This document shows, one piece after another, positions 7,661 through 16,178 of a DNA stretch of 64,000 nucleotides. Every line of letters begins with the position of its first letter. Position 1 is the stretch's first letter. The notes below the pieces were generated by a model. It worked only from the letters and a program-made list of their open reading frames with translations, was not told where the DNA came from and made no database searches. Origin of the DNA: JAABVD01 sp965204545 (GTDB lineage: Bacteria > Verrucomicrobiota > Verrucomicrobiia > Opitutales > UBA2995); NCBI GenBank assembly GCA_965204545.1, contig CBDBFA010000003.1, positions 620,001-684,000 on the forward strand, given 5' to 3'. Made by a program: the position numbers and the translations under genes.

Positions 7661-10221
7661 ACCCGAAATCCACCAATGGCCCCGGCTGGAGATGGGCTTT
7701 ATTAATGAGTTGGCGGGATAGTCGCCGCAACCGCTTCAAGCTCCTTCTCTTTGTCCTCTCCATCGTTTTCGGCCTTTCCGCCCTGATTGCCATACGCGGT
7801 TTCAGGTCGAATGTGGAAAGGGCCATTGACGAGCAGTCCAAAGAATTGTTGGGGGCCGACGTGGAGTTCCATTCCCGAAGCGAATACCCGGAGGAGGTGG
7901 AAACTTTTATAGACCAATTACAGGGTCGGCGCGCCAACGAAGTCCGACTTGCCACCATGGCGTTGTTCGAGTCCAATGGCGGCAGTCGATTGGTGCAATT
8001 GCGCGCTTTCGAGGAAGCTTTTCCTTTCTACGGAATTCCGGAGACGCGGCCGGAAAACCTCATGGACCGGTTTCACAACGGCCGCTACGTCCTGATGGAG
8101 GAAAGTTTGGTTCACCAGTATTCGGTAGCCCTCGGGGACCGCGTGAAATTGGGAAATCTATATTTCGAGGTTTTGGGAATTGTGGATCGGATACCCGGGG
8201 AGTCCAATCTGACCGGTTGGGTGGCGCCGCGCGTATACCTGTCAAAATCGAATCTGGAGGATACGGGACTTTTGCAATTCGGGAGCCGGGTTTCCTATCG
8301 TGCTTATGTAAAATTGGAAGACCCGACCAACGTGGAGTCGGAACTTGCCAGCAACCGAGGCTTTTTCAGGGCAAACCGGATTGGCTACGATACGGTCGAG
8401 GAGGAAAGGGAGGAGTTGATCGAATCCTTCCAGAGGGTGACCGATTTACTCACCTTGATTGGATTTATGGCTTTGATACTCGGCGGTGTCGGGGTAACCA
8501 GCGCCGTGCATGTCTACCTCAGCGGAAAGATGGATACCATGGCCATTTTGCGGTGCTTGGGGACCCGTTCCTCCCAGGTGGTAGCCATTTTCCTGTTTCA
8601 AATCACAGGCTTGGGACTGGTCGCCGCTTTGATAGGCTCGCTCATTGGCAGCGCCATTCAGTTTTTCATTACCCTGTTCATCCAGGACTTCCTGCCCTTT
8701 GTCCTGAAACCTCGGTTCTCCTGGTGGGACTTGGGAATCGGTTTGTTGTTTGGCTGGGTAGTCTGTTTTCTCTTTACCCTGTTGCCCTTGCTCCCCCTTC
8801 GAAAAATCTCACCGTTGCGGGTCCTGCGGACTGAAGTGGAAAAGCCGGGAACGATGAAAAGGGATCCCTGGGTCTATGCCATAGTGGCGATTTTAGGGCT
8901 CACCCTTTTCGGTTTTGGGTTTGCCCAGACGGATAACCTGAAGATTAACTTGGCATTTTCCGTGGGCCTGGTTGCGGTGCTGGGTTTGCTGGCCTTGATT
9001 GCCTGGCTCTTCTTGAAATGGATAAAAAAACCGAAGCCCTCCAGGCTGCCGTTCGAATGGCGCTACGGTATCGCCAACCTTTACCGCCCCAACAACAGGA
9101 CCGTTCTCATGCTGGTAGCCCTGGGCGTGGGATTTGTCATGGTTCTCTGCCTTTTTCTAACCAAAGAGGCTATTCTCAAGCAGCTCAATATCGACCGCGG
9201 CGAGAATGCTCCAAATATGATCTTTTTCGATATCCAACCCTCGCAACTGGACGGGTCATTGGAAATCATCGAGCGCAACCAAATGCCGATACTGGAATCC
9301 GCCCCAATCGTTTCCATGCGCATATCGGAAGTAAACGGCACCCCGGTGCGGTCCCTCTTTCGCCGAGGTCCCCGCGGCAACAACGACGGACCGGAAGGCT
9401 GGACTCTTCGGCGGGAATACCGATCCACCTTCCGCGGCCATTTGACCGATGGGGAGGTATTGGCGGCAGGCCGGTTTATTCCCCAAGCATCTATGGAGGA
9501 TGAACCCATTCCCATTTCCATTTCGCAAGGGCTCCTGGAAGACATGGGGCTGAACTTGGGGGACCGCCTGCGCTTCAATGTCCAAGGTCTGCCGTTGGAG
9601 ACGGAAATCGCCAGCGTGCGCATTGTCGACTGGAACCAGATGCGGCCGAATTTTTTCTTTGTCTTTCCCCAAGGGGTATTGGAGGAGGCCCCGAGAATGT
9701 ACATTGTGGCTACCAGGACTCCCGATCCCCGGGCAACTGCCCAAGTGCAATCCGACCTGATAAAAAAGTATCCAAATATATCATCCATCGACCTGCGGTT
9801 GATCCTGACTACCATCGATGACATTCTGACCAAGGTTTCATGGATGGTGCAATTCATGGCATTGTTCACCATTTCAGCCGGTTTGCTGGTCATGGCCGGC
9901 GCCATCATCACCAGCCGTTACCAGCGAATACGGGAAAGCGTCCTGCTCCGAACCTTGGGCGCCAATTCGCAAACCATCAGGCGCATTCTCTTTATCGAAT
10001 TCGCCTCCATTGGACTGCTGGCTTCGATCATTGGAGGAATGGTGTCCGTCGTTGCCACCTGGGCCCTCATGAAATTCCTGATTCAACTTCCCCTGATTGT
10101 AGCCTGGGATGTGGTGTTGGCCGGGATGCTGGCCATGACGGTCCTGACCACCTTGACGGGATTGCTCAACAGCCGGGGTATTACACGGCAGGCTCCCCTG
10201 GAAATCCTGCGCCAGGAATAG
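7657..10221 (+). CDS. FtsX-like ABC permease, YbbP type
   Basis: 854 residues: an N-terminal membrane helix (LLLFVLSIVFGLSALIAI), a large periplasmic domain, a three-helix FtsX domain (about 255-375), two central helices, a second periplasmic domain and a second FtsX domain (about 720-850). Duplicated FtsX cores with ten membrane segments in all are typical of YbbP/LolE-like large permeases. Coupled by ATGA overlap to the upstream ATPase. Probable role in envelope lipid or lipoprotein handling; the cargo is unknown. Confidence 0.87.
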   Translation: MNPKSTNGPGWRWALLMSWRDSRRNRFKLLLFVLSIVFGLSALIAIRGFRSNVERAIDEQSKELLGADVEFHSRSEYPEEVETFIDQLQGRRANEVRLATMALFESNGGSRLVQLRAFEEAFPFYGIPETRPENLMDRFHNGRYVLMEESLVHQYSVALGDRVKLGNLYFEVLGIVDRIPGESNLTGWVAPRVYLSKSNLEDTGLLQFGSRVSYRAYVKLEDPTNVESELASNRGFFRANRIGYDTVEEEREELIESFQRVTDLLTLIGFMALILGGVGVTSAVHVYLSGKMDTMAILRCLGTRSSQVVAIFLFQITGLGLVAALIGSLIGSAIQFFITLFIQDFLPFVLKPRFSWWDLGIGLLFGWVVCFLFTLLPLLPLRKISPLRVLRTEVEKPGTMKRDPWVYAIVAILGLTLFGFGFAQTDNLKINLAFSVGLVAVLGLLALIAWLFLKWIKKPKPSRLPFEWRYGIANLYRPNNRTVLMLVALGVGFVMVLCLFLTKEAILKQLNIDRGENAPNMIFFDIQPSQLDGSLEIIERNQMPILESAPIVSMRISEVNGTPVRSLFRRGPRGNNDGPEGWTLRREYRSTFRGHLTDGEVLAAGRFIPQASMEDEPIPISISQGLLEDMGLNLGDRLRFNVQGLPLETEIASVRIVDWNQMRPNFFFVFPQGVLEEAPRMYIVATRTPDPRATAQVQSDLIKKYPNISSIDLRLILTTIDDILTKVSWMVQFMALFTISAGLLVMAGAIITSRYQRIRESVLLRTLGANSQTIRRILFIEFASIGLLASIIGGMVSVVATWALMKFLIQLPLIVAWDVVLAGMLAMTVLTTLTGLLNSRGITRQAPLEILRQE

Positions 10222-10310
10222 TTCCTCGGATCCTCAACTTTTTCAGGATTCATAAAAAGGGGTTGCCATTTCGTCCAATTCATCTAATTTAGATGACACA
10301 ATTTATTCTC

Positions 10311-10559
10311 ATGAAGCAGTTTACCGCCAATGAAGCAAAGCAGTCGCTGGGAAAAGTCATCGACACCGTTCAGCGTGAACCGGTAGTGATCAAGCGTTAT
10401 AATCGTGAAGCTGCTGTCATGTTGTCGGTGCAGGACTACGAAAGATTGACGGCCCTCAATATCGAGGAATTTGAGAGGTTCTGCCATCGTGTCGGTCGCC
10501 GGGCCGGAAAGCGCGGCCTGAATGAAAGCAAGCTGAACAGCATTCTGAATGCCGGTTAA
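10311..10559 (+). CDS. Type II antitoxin, Phd/YefM family
   Basis: 82 residues, MKQFTANEAKQSLGKVIDTV at the N-terminus, a textbook Phd/YefM DNA-binding start, followed by PVVIKRYNREAAVMLSVQDYERL. The ATG at 10311 fits the family better than one at 10293. Its 3' end overlaps the PIN-domain toxin gene by 11 bases. Expected to bind its own promoter and neutralise the toxin. Confidence 0.85.
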   Translation: MKQFTANEAKQSLGKVIDTVQREPVVIKRYNREAAVMLSVQDYERLTALNIEEFERFCHRVGRRAGKRGLNESKLNSILNAG

Positions 10560-10965
10560 GCGACTACGCATAGTGGTCGATACCAACGCCTTGGTAAGCC
10601 GTCTATTGCTACCCGATTCAACTGCCTGTAAAGCTGTTGAAAAAGCCGTTCGGGAAGGTAGGCTCCTGGTTTCGGATGCCACTCTTGAGGAATTGGCCGA
10701 TGTCCTCAGCAGAAAAAAATTTGATCCTTACGTTACTTTGGAGGACCGGAAACAATTCATCCGGCTCCTTGGACGCATTAGTGAACGGGTCGAGAGTGTG
10801 CGTCGGATTCGAGCTTGCCGCGACCCTCGCGATGATAAGATTCTCGAAGCAGCGGTGAATGGAGGCTCAGACCTGATAATCAGTGGAGACAAGGATCTGT
10901 TGACCTTAAATCCATTTATGGGGATACCTGTTATCTCGCCCTCTGATTACTTAAGGAAAACGTAA
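10549..10965 (+). CDS. PIN-domain toxin (COG1569-like putative ribonuclease)
   Basis: 138 residues. The PIN acidic residues are present: Asp11 (VVDTNALVS), Glu near 47-48 (TLEELADVL), Asp near 92-96 (RDPRDDKILE) and Asp near 114-116 (ISGDKDLL). This spacing fits the COG1569 group rather than classic VapC. It overlaps its Phd-type antitoxin gene, so the two form one module. Likely a Mg-dependent RNase; the target is unknown. Confidence 0.85.
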   Translation: MPVKRLRIVVDTNALVSRLLLPDSTACKAVEKAVREGRLLVSDATLEELADVLSRKKFDPYVTLEDRKQFIRLLGRISERVESVRRIRACRDPRDDKILEAAVNGGSDLIISGDKDLLTLNPFMGIPVISPSDYLRKT

Positions 10966-11000
10966 CAGAAGGAAGAAGGCGGAACTGGCTGGAAAAAAAG

Positions 11001-13604
11001 TTACCGATGCGCGCGGGTCATACCTGTTGTTTTTCTTCGATCGAGAAGAGCTGCAAGGAAGCCGATACCAACGCATAGGCAAATCGCGATAACCCCGAAC
11101 AGGAGTCCGTTGAGATCGGTTGTATACTTGGCATAAATCGTTATGATCAGGCTACAGATGACCCCTATCCAGGCGTGCAGGTGGTTGGCGCGGCGCACAA
11201 ATATTCCCAGGAGAAAGAGCCCGGCAAGCGGACCTGCGATGAGCCCCATGAATCCAATAAAAAAGTCAAAGAAATGACCCGTATCCATGGTCGATAGCAC
11301 CAAAGCGGCGCTGGTACCCAGAACTCCGAGAAACCCGACCAGAAGGCGCGCGAACTTGAGTTGCCCTTCATCACTCCATTCGGATTTGAAGCGACCCACC
11401 CAGTCGTTGGAAACTGCCGTGCAAATCGAGTGCATGCTGCTGTCCAAACTGGACATGGCTGCGGCGAACACTCCGGCAATCACCAGTCCGGCCAGTCCCG
11501 CCGGCATCTGGTTGGCCACGAACCAGGGCAGGATTTGATCGTTCTTGGCCAACGGTCCGAGGAGATCCGGATGGGATTTATAGAACACATACAAAGCGAT
11601 GCCCATAAGGGCGAAGAGAAGAGTGGCAGGGATGGTCAGGACGGCATTGGTCCAAACCGCCTGTTGAGCCTTTTTCTCGCTGCTTGTGGTGAGGTAACGT
11701 TGAACCACTGCCTGATCTGAAGTGTAGGGAACCAGCGCATTGGAAAAAATACCTCCCAATACCAAGACGACAAACGTATCGCCTACCCAGGACCACTCCA
11801 TGGGCGCCATCCTGAATTTGCCGTTTTCACTACCAAGCGAAAGCAGGGTCGAAAAGCCTCCTTCCAGGTTCATGGAGATCAAAGCCAAAGCCAGCAGCGC
11901 ACCACCAAACAGGACAACCACCTGCAGGACATCCGTCCAGATCACCGCTTTGATACCTCCAAATGCAGTATAGATTGTGGAAATCAGACCCATTAATATG
12001 ATGCAGAGCGTCAGGTTGAATCCGGTTACTGCCGACAACGCCAGGGCGGGCAGGAATACGACTACACTCATACGGAACAACTGAAACAGAATAAAGGAGG
12101 CGCTTCCGAAGAAGCGCAGGCCGACATGAAAGCGGTTTTCCAGGAACTGGTAGGCGGTTACCGCGTTCATTCTTCGCAGCCGGGGAATGTAGGCAAAGGC
12201 GATCAATGGCGCCACCAGCACAATGCCGCCGTTTACGATGATGATCGACCAATCCGTTCCATATACCCTGGCTGGAAGCGCGAGATAAGTGATTGCGCTC
12301 AATTGCGTACCGAAGATGCTGATACCTGCGGCCCACCAAGGAATAGTACGCCCTCCCAGGTAGAAGTCGGAAGTGGAGCGAGTCTGACGACCGCATATGA
12401 ATCCCACAAAGAGCAAGCCGCCAAGATATGCTATCAATGCGATCCAGTTCAGAGCGCCGAATGCTGGATCAGGCGGTAGGAACGCAACCTTCCAAATGAC
12501 CGGGGTGCGAACCCGAGGCCGGACCTCCCCGGAGGCTATTATGTAATCGTTTCCCCATTTGGCAACTTGGGTAGTGACATGGTTTTGCGGAAGTCTGCCT
12601 CCTTTCTGCCACCTGTCGGTGAGTGCATTGTAGATCCAAGCCCGTTTGGGAAAGCCGGGATGATCGTCCTTGAGATCATCGGCTTGGTAAAAGAGAGATC
12701 CATCGGCGCCGCCTACGACAAAGATGTGATTTGCCCCCATCGGGAAGGCTTCACCAGCCATGACGCAGACAGGCGAATCTGCCAGTTTTTTCCAGGTATT
12801 GGCGCTCGGGCTGTAGGCGTAGGCATCCTTGAGGAATTCGAGTTCGCCATTTTCAGCAACCCGGCGGCCGCTGCAGAGAAAGATTTGTTCTTCCGCTCCA
12901 TTGTTTTGTGCGGTGACCAGGTTCAGTCCTCGGGCCGGACCCAGCCATCCGGGAAGTTCATGCCAGCCAACTTCCGGATTTTCCATGTCCATGACCCAGA
13001 GATTATTCAGTGCGGATGCCAGGTCGTTGGTTTCAGTACCGCCAGCAATATAGACTTTATTTCCAATGGTAGCTGCCATCGAAAAAGCCAGAGTAGTCGG
13101 AAGATTTGGCAAAGACTTCTGTTCAACGGTTTTTCTGCCAGGAGCCCATTTCAGGAGGAAAACATCGTTGTAGGTTTGGTTTGCATCGTTTCCGCCCATG
13201 CAGAGTACCCCTTGAGGGAGAGAAACCGATGCGCCATAACCGAGAGGCCGTGGCAAGGTTCCTCCCTTGGTCCATTCTCCGGATCTCTCCAGTACCCAGA
13301 TATCATCGTGCCATACCTTATCTTCTCCCCAATAAGGTTTTGGAAAATTGGCACCCCCGGCGACAATCAGCGCATCGTTATGGACGCCGACAAAGGGTCC
13401 GGCAACCCCGAGGGATTCGGATTGGCCACCGACTGGCGGGAGGTCGGCCAAGTGAGACCAGGAAAGGTAGGCTGAGGGTTCATTCCCTGTGCTGCCAATC
13501 TGCAGTGAGATCAGAAGTAGGAATTGCAGACAAAATGGGAATACCTTCTTCACCCATATCCATGGGTAGAAATTTCCATATTCAATGTAATCATTTCTTT
13601 GCAC
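11001..13604 (-). CDS. Fusion: cyclically permuted mutarotase (Kelch) + sodium:solute symporter
   Basis: 867 residues in two parts. Residues about 20-40 form a signal-like hydrophobic segment. Residues 45-375 are a Kelch propeller of the NanM/cyclically permuted mutarotase type, with repeated glycine pairs (IVAGGANFP, CMGGNDANQ, IAGGTETN, VVGGADGS). From about 385 to the end is a 13-helix SSS (SLC5-like) symporter with GGRTIPWWAAGISIFGTQLS. NanM epimerises sialic acid; fused to a symporter the propeller would act outside the membrane, supplying the transported anomer. Such fusions are known in the Bacteroidetes-Planctomycetes range. A sialidase-like protein is encoded at 2131, which suggests sialic acid or a related sugar. 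Confidence 0.85.
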   Translation of the reverse strand: MQRNDYIEYGNFYPWIWVKKVFPFCLQFLLLISLQIGSTGNEPSAYLSWSHLADLPPVGGQSESLGVAGPFVGVHNDALIVAGGANFPKPYWGEDKVWHDDIWVLERSGEWTKGGTLPRPLGYGASVSLPQGVLCMGGNDANQTYNDVFLLKWAPGRKTVEQKSLPNLPTTLAFSMAATIGNKVYIAGGTETNDLASALNNLWVMDMENPEVGWHELPGWLGPARGLNLVTAQNNGAEEQIFLCSGRRVAENGELEFLKDAYAYSPSANTWKKLADSPVCVMAGEAFPMGANHIFVVGGADGSLFYQADDLKDDHPGFPKRAWIYNALTDRWQKGGRLPQNHVTTQVAKWGNDYIIASGEVRPRVRTPVIWKVAFLPPDPAFGALNWIALIAYLGGLLFVGFICGRQTRSTSDFYLGGRTIPWWAAGISIFGTQLSAITYLALPARVYGTDWSIIIVNGGIVLVAPLIAFAYIPRLRRMNAVTAYQFLENRFHVGLRFFGSASFILFQLFRMSVVVFLPALALSAVTGFNLTLCIILMGLISTIYTAFGGIKAVIWTDVLQVVVLFGGALLALALISMNLEGGFSTLLSLGSENGKFRMAPMEWSWVGDTFVVLVLGGIFSNALVPYTSDQAVVQRYLTTSSEKKAQQAVWTNAVLTIPATLLFALMGIALYVFYKSHPDLLGPLAKNDQILPWFVANQMPAGLAGLVIAGVFAAAMSSLDSSMHSICTAVSNDWVGRFKSEWSDEGQLKFARLLVGFLGVLGTSAALVLSTMDTGHFFDFFIGFMGLIAGPLAGLFLLGIFVRRANHLHAWIGVICSLIITIYAKYTTDLNGLLFGVIAICLCVGIGFLAALLDRRKTTGMTRAHR

Positions 13605-13742
13605 TGAACATTGCCGGTTGGGAATGTTCGATCATCTCAGAGATGGAAGGGGCAGTATATAATCGGCACCCCTTTACCTTCTTGCCAAGGCTCCTTTTTT
13701 TTCCGCATTTAGGAAATCAATTTATCACATCCCCCAATTGGT

Positions 13743-14765
13743 ATGCATATCAGGCTCGTTTTCTTCCTATCCTTTAACCTTTTGGCCGCCGGCTCTGCCC
13801 AGGCTCTGGAATTAATACTTAAAAATGGGGACAGATTGAACGGCGAACTGGTCAGGCAAACGGAATCCCACGTAGTAATGGCACATCCGCAACTGGGTGA
13901 ATTGGAAATCGCCAAATCCGCTTTGCAAACCCTGCCTGCCTCACTCCAAACGACCCCACCCGCATCCGACCCTTCCCCCGAGCCCGACGCGGCGGCTGGG
14001 CCGGCCCTGCCTTCCACGGGAGAAACCGATGCGAAGGAGAAGGTGAACGGCCTGGAAGACTTGCACGGGTTGGCGCAATACCTTCCCCGAAAACTGATTC
14101 GCACTCTTGTAAAAATGAATGCCAGTATCGGGTTGTCCTACAATCTCCAGGAAAGCACCAAGGATAACGAAGACCGGCGGTTCTTTTTCAATAGCCAATG
14201 GAATAACGGCAAGAGCGAATTTCGTCTGGATACCGATTACCGATTCTCCGAAAAAAACAAGGAGATCAGCGAGGACCGGTTCCTGGCCGATTTCAGGTTT
14301 CGTCGGAATAGAACGGAGAATCTCGTCCTGCAATCATTAACCAGTTACAAGACGGACGAGGTTCGCCAATTCAACCATTGGATCAAGCAGGGCATAGGTC
14401 TGGGAAGGCGCTGGGAGGTGTCGCCTCGCCTGGCATTTGTGGCAGGACCGGAAATTGCGGTTCTCTTCCGGGACCTGGAGGTGGCGAACGAGGAACTGGG
14501 AGGTTGGTTCTACCTGGGATCGTTCTTTCAGGACACGGAATTTCAAATCAACGATGTTTACCAGATCGACCAAAAGGCCATGGCCTACCTGGACCCAAGC
14601 GATGGCGAGAACTGGGGCTACTCTTTTGATGTGAAGCTGACCGGAAAAATTTCCCGGGGACTGAGCCTGCGGCTGGGCTACGAATTCAACTACGACAACC
14701 AGGTTCCCCCGACCGTACCACCCGAACAAACCAGCTTCTACAGCTCCATATTGTACACCTTCTGA
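13743..14765 (+). CDS. DUF481 outer-membrane beta-barrel protein (YdiY-like)
   Basis: 340 residues. A signal peptide (MHIRLVFFLSFNLLAAGSAQA) is followed by LILKNGDRLNGELVRQTESHVV, a small SH3-like 'NGDRL.G' domain common ahead of DUF481 barrels. After a Pro/Ala-rich linker (about 60-95) comes a barrel of alternating hydrophobic strands ending ...TSFYSSILYTF with the aromatic C-terminus expected for outer-membrane insertion. Function of DUF481 proteins is poorly known. Divergent from the symporter fusion, with about 140 bases between starts. Confidence 0.78.
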   Translation: MHIRLVFFLSFNLLAAGSAQALELILKNGDRLNGELVRQTESHVVMAHPQLGELEIAKSALQTLPASLQTTPPASDPSPEPDAAAGPALPSTGETDAKEKVNGLEDLHGLAQYLPRKLIRTLVKMNASIGLSYNLQESTKDNEDRRFFFNSQWNNGKSEFRLDTDYRFSEKNKEISEDRFLADFRFRRNRTENLVLQSLTSYKTDEVRQFNHWIKQGIGLGRRWEVSPRLAFVAGPEIAVLFRDLEVANEELGGWFYLGSFFQDTEFQINDVYQIDQKAMAYLDPSDGENWGYSFDVKLTGKISRGLSLRLGYEFNYDNQVPPTVPPEQTSFYSSILYTF

Positions 14766-14950
14766 TCGGCTAACTGACCCCCAACAACCACGGATTACAC
14801 GGATGAGCACGGATAATCGTGATCTTGATCGGGATCGAAGAGGAGAGCAATTAACCACAAAACGCACAAAAAACGCAAAAGGGGGAAAGAAGATGAATCA
14901 CGGATTAGAAACCAGCATCTTGTATCTAGCATCGAGCATCCAGAAATTCC
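14766..14950. repeat. Intergenic word mosaic 5
   Basis: Words in order: 'ccacggattacacggatgag' (14789-14808), a GATC run (14815-14840), 'ttaaccacaaaacgcacaaa' (14850-14870), and 'gcatcttgtatctagcatcg' (14919-14938). It separates the convergent DUF481 and vapC-like genes. Confidence 0.7.
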
Positions 14951-15385
14951 CTAAGCAAATGGGTCGCGGGTTTGCAGTTCTGGAAATAAGGAAAAATCCC
15001 GATCACGGGTCAGGAGTGATTCCGTCCCGTGTGCCAGGCATATGGCGGCTATCCGGGCATCGTGTACAATTGCTCCTCGCACCCGCGGGCGTTGGGCGAG
15101 GCCGCCCAAAATCTTCAAAAAATCGTCCGTTTCGCCCAGAAGACGATTGCTTGGTGACGCGGTCCAGGCTTGGAGTTGCGCCCACGCCAGTTCCGGCGGT
15201 GTAGCGGCCTCTTTCCAAATCCGGAAGTTAGTTACGACACTCAGGAATTCGTAGCAGCATGGCCAGGGAATCGCCCATAACCGGTTCCCTTCGGCAAGGG
15301 TTCTCATTATCGAGAAAGATGTTTCATGCAGGCGGGATTCCTTGCGGTGTGCGTAGACGAGCAAGTTTGTATCGACCGCGATCAT
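14951..15385 (-). CDS. vapC: VapC-type PIN toxin
   Basis: 144 residues. PIN catalytic acids: Asp5 (AVDTNLLVY), Glu46 (CCYEFLSV), Asp109 (VHDARIAA) and Asp128/130 (TRDRDFSLF). Its start overlaps the stop of the upstream antitoxin by four bases (ATGA), the standard vapBC layout. Expected to be a Mg-dependent RNase held inactive by VapB. Confidence 0.85.
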   Translation of the reverse strand: MIAVDTNLLVYAHRKESRLHETSFSIMRTLAEGNRLWAIPWPCCYEFLSVVTNFRIWKEAATPPELAWAQLQAWTASPSNRLLGETDDFLKILGGLAQRPRVRGAIVHDARIAAICLAHGTESLLTRDRDFSLFPELQTRDPFA

Positions 15386-15630
15386 CGGATTTCAGGCTCC
15401 CCGTAGATCAACCCGCGCAGGTCCTGCCAGGAGTAGGCTTCGAGAGGGTCTTCCGCCTCGGTCTGGCCGGTGCTCAAATCGGGCAGACGGTAAGGGTTGG
15501 GCACGGTAGGCGCGGCGAGTATCTCACGCAGCCCGTCCTCAATAACGGCACGCAAGGTCCGACCCGTATTCTTGGCATGACGTTTTGCCCGCGCCAAGAG
15601 CTCGTCCTGAATGTCAACAGTGGTTTTCAT
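15382..15630 (-). CDS. vapB: VapB-type ribbon-helix-helix antitoxin
   Basis: 82 residues from the ATG at 15630. The N-terminus MKTTVDIQDELLARAKRHAK is the RHH/VapB DNA-binding pattern (DUF2191-like), and the C-terminus (EDPLEAYSWQDLRGLIYGEP) is the toxin-wrapping tail. The frame stays open upstream to about 15912, but that part is repeat DNA and carries no family similarity, so the short form is taken. Confidence 0.82.
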   Translation of the reverse strand: MKTTVDIQDELLARAKRHAKNTGRTLRAVIEDGLREILAAPTVPNPYRLPDLSTGQTEAEDPLEAYSWQDLRGLIYGEPEIR

Positions 15631-16178
15631 AAACCCATATTGCCCATACTCAATTGTATGGCAAGACAATATTACGGAGAATGAAGACGAACGGATAGGA
15701 AAGAAACTAACCACAGAGGACTCAGAGAACACAGAGAAGGGAAAGAGGGCTCTTGCAAAGATCGCGGAGGTCGCTAAGAGATGAATTATTAACATCCCCG
15801 CTTCGCTGCTGGATGCCTTCCACCTACGCCAAAGGCTACGGTGTGACAGGTCGGCAACAGGATAGAGCTGGGCTCCAACAGGAAAATAATTAAAAAAATC
15901 CTGTTCCGGCAAAGCCGGATCCTGTTCTGCTTAAAGCAGATCAAGCGTAGCGTTGTTTAATACCTCTCTCCCCCTCTTTGCGCCTTTTGTGCTTTTTTGT
16001 GGCTATTTACCCAAATTGTTTGGGGGACAGGAATGTCCCCCCTCCGTTATCTCTCAGCGTTCTTGGCGATCTTGGCGAGAGGCCATTCTCAATTCCTAAT
16101 TCCTAATTCTTAATTCCTAATTGGCGCCCCCGGCGCCTCTTCCTCTGTGGTTAGTTTGAAAATCTCACCTGTGTCCGG
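15631..16178. repeat. Intergenic word mosaic 6 (longest)
   Basis: 548 gene-free bases. In order: 'ccacagaggactcagagaac' (15711-15730), 'atcgcggaggtcgctaagag' (15761-15780), 'ccacctacgccaaaggctac' (15820-15839), two small hairpins ccggcaaagccgg and tctgcttaaagcaga (15907-15940), 'tttgcgccttttgtgctttt' (15978-15997), the gggggaca-ggaa-tgtccccc hairpin (16022-16041), 'ttggcgatcttggcgagag' (16063-16081), and 'taattcctaattcttaattc' plus ggcgcccccggcgcc (16088-16137). Confidence 0.75.
16022..16048. repeat. Hairpin word copy A (perfect 8-bp stem, GGAA loop)
   Basis: gggggaca (16022-16029), loop ggaa, tgtccccc (16034-16041), then ctccgtt. An identical 27-base copy lies at 22735-22761. Confidence 0.8.

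Noticed and set aside
15631..15912. N-terminal extension of VapB
   Set aside because: Encoded by repeat words and unlike the family; ATG at 15630 is typical.
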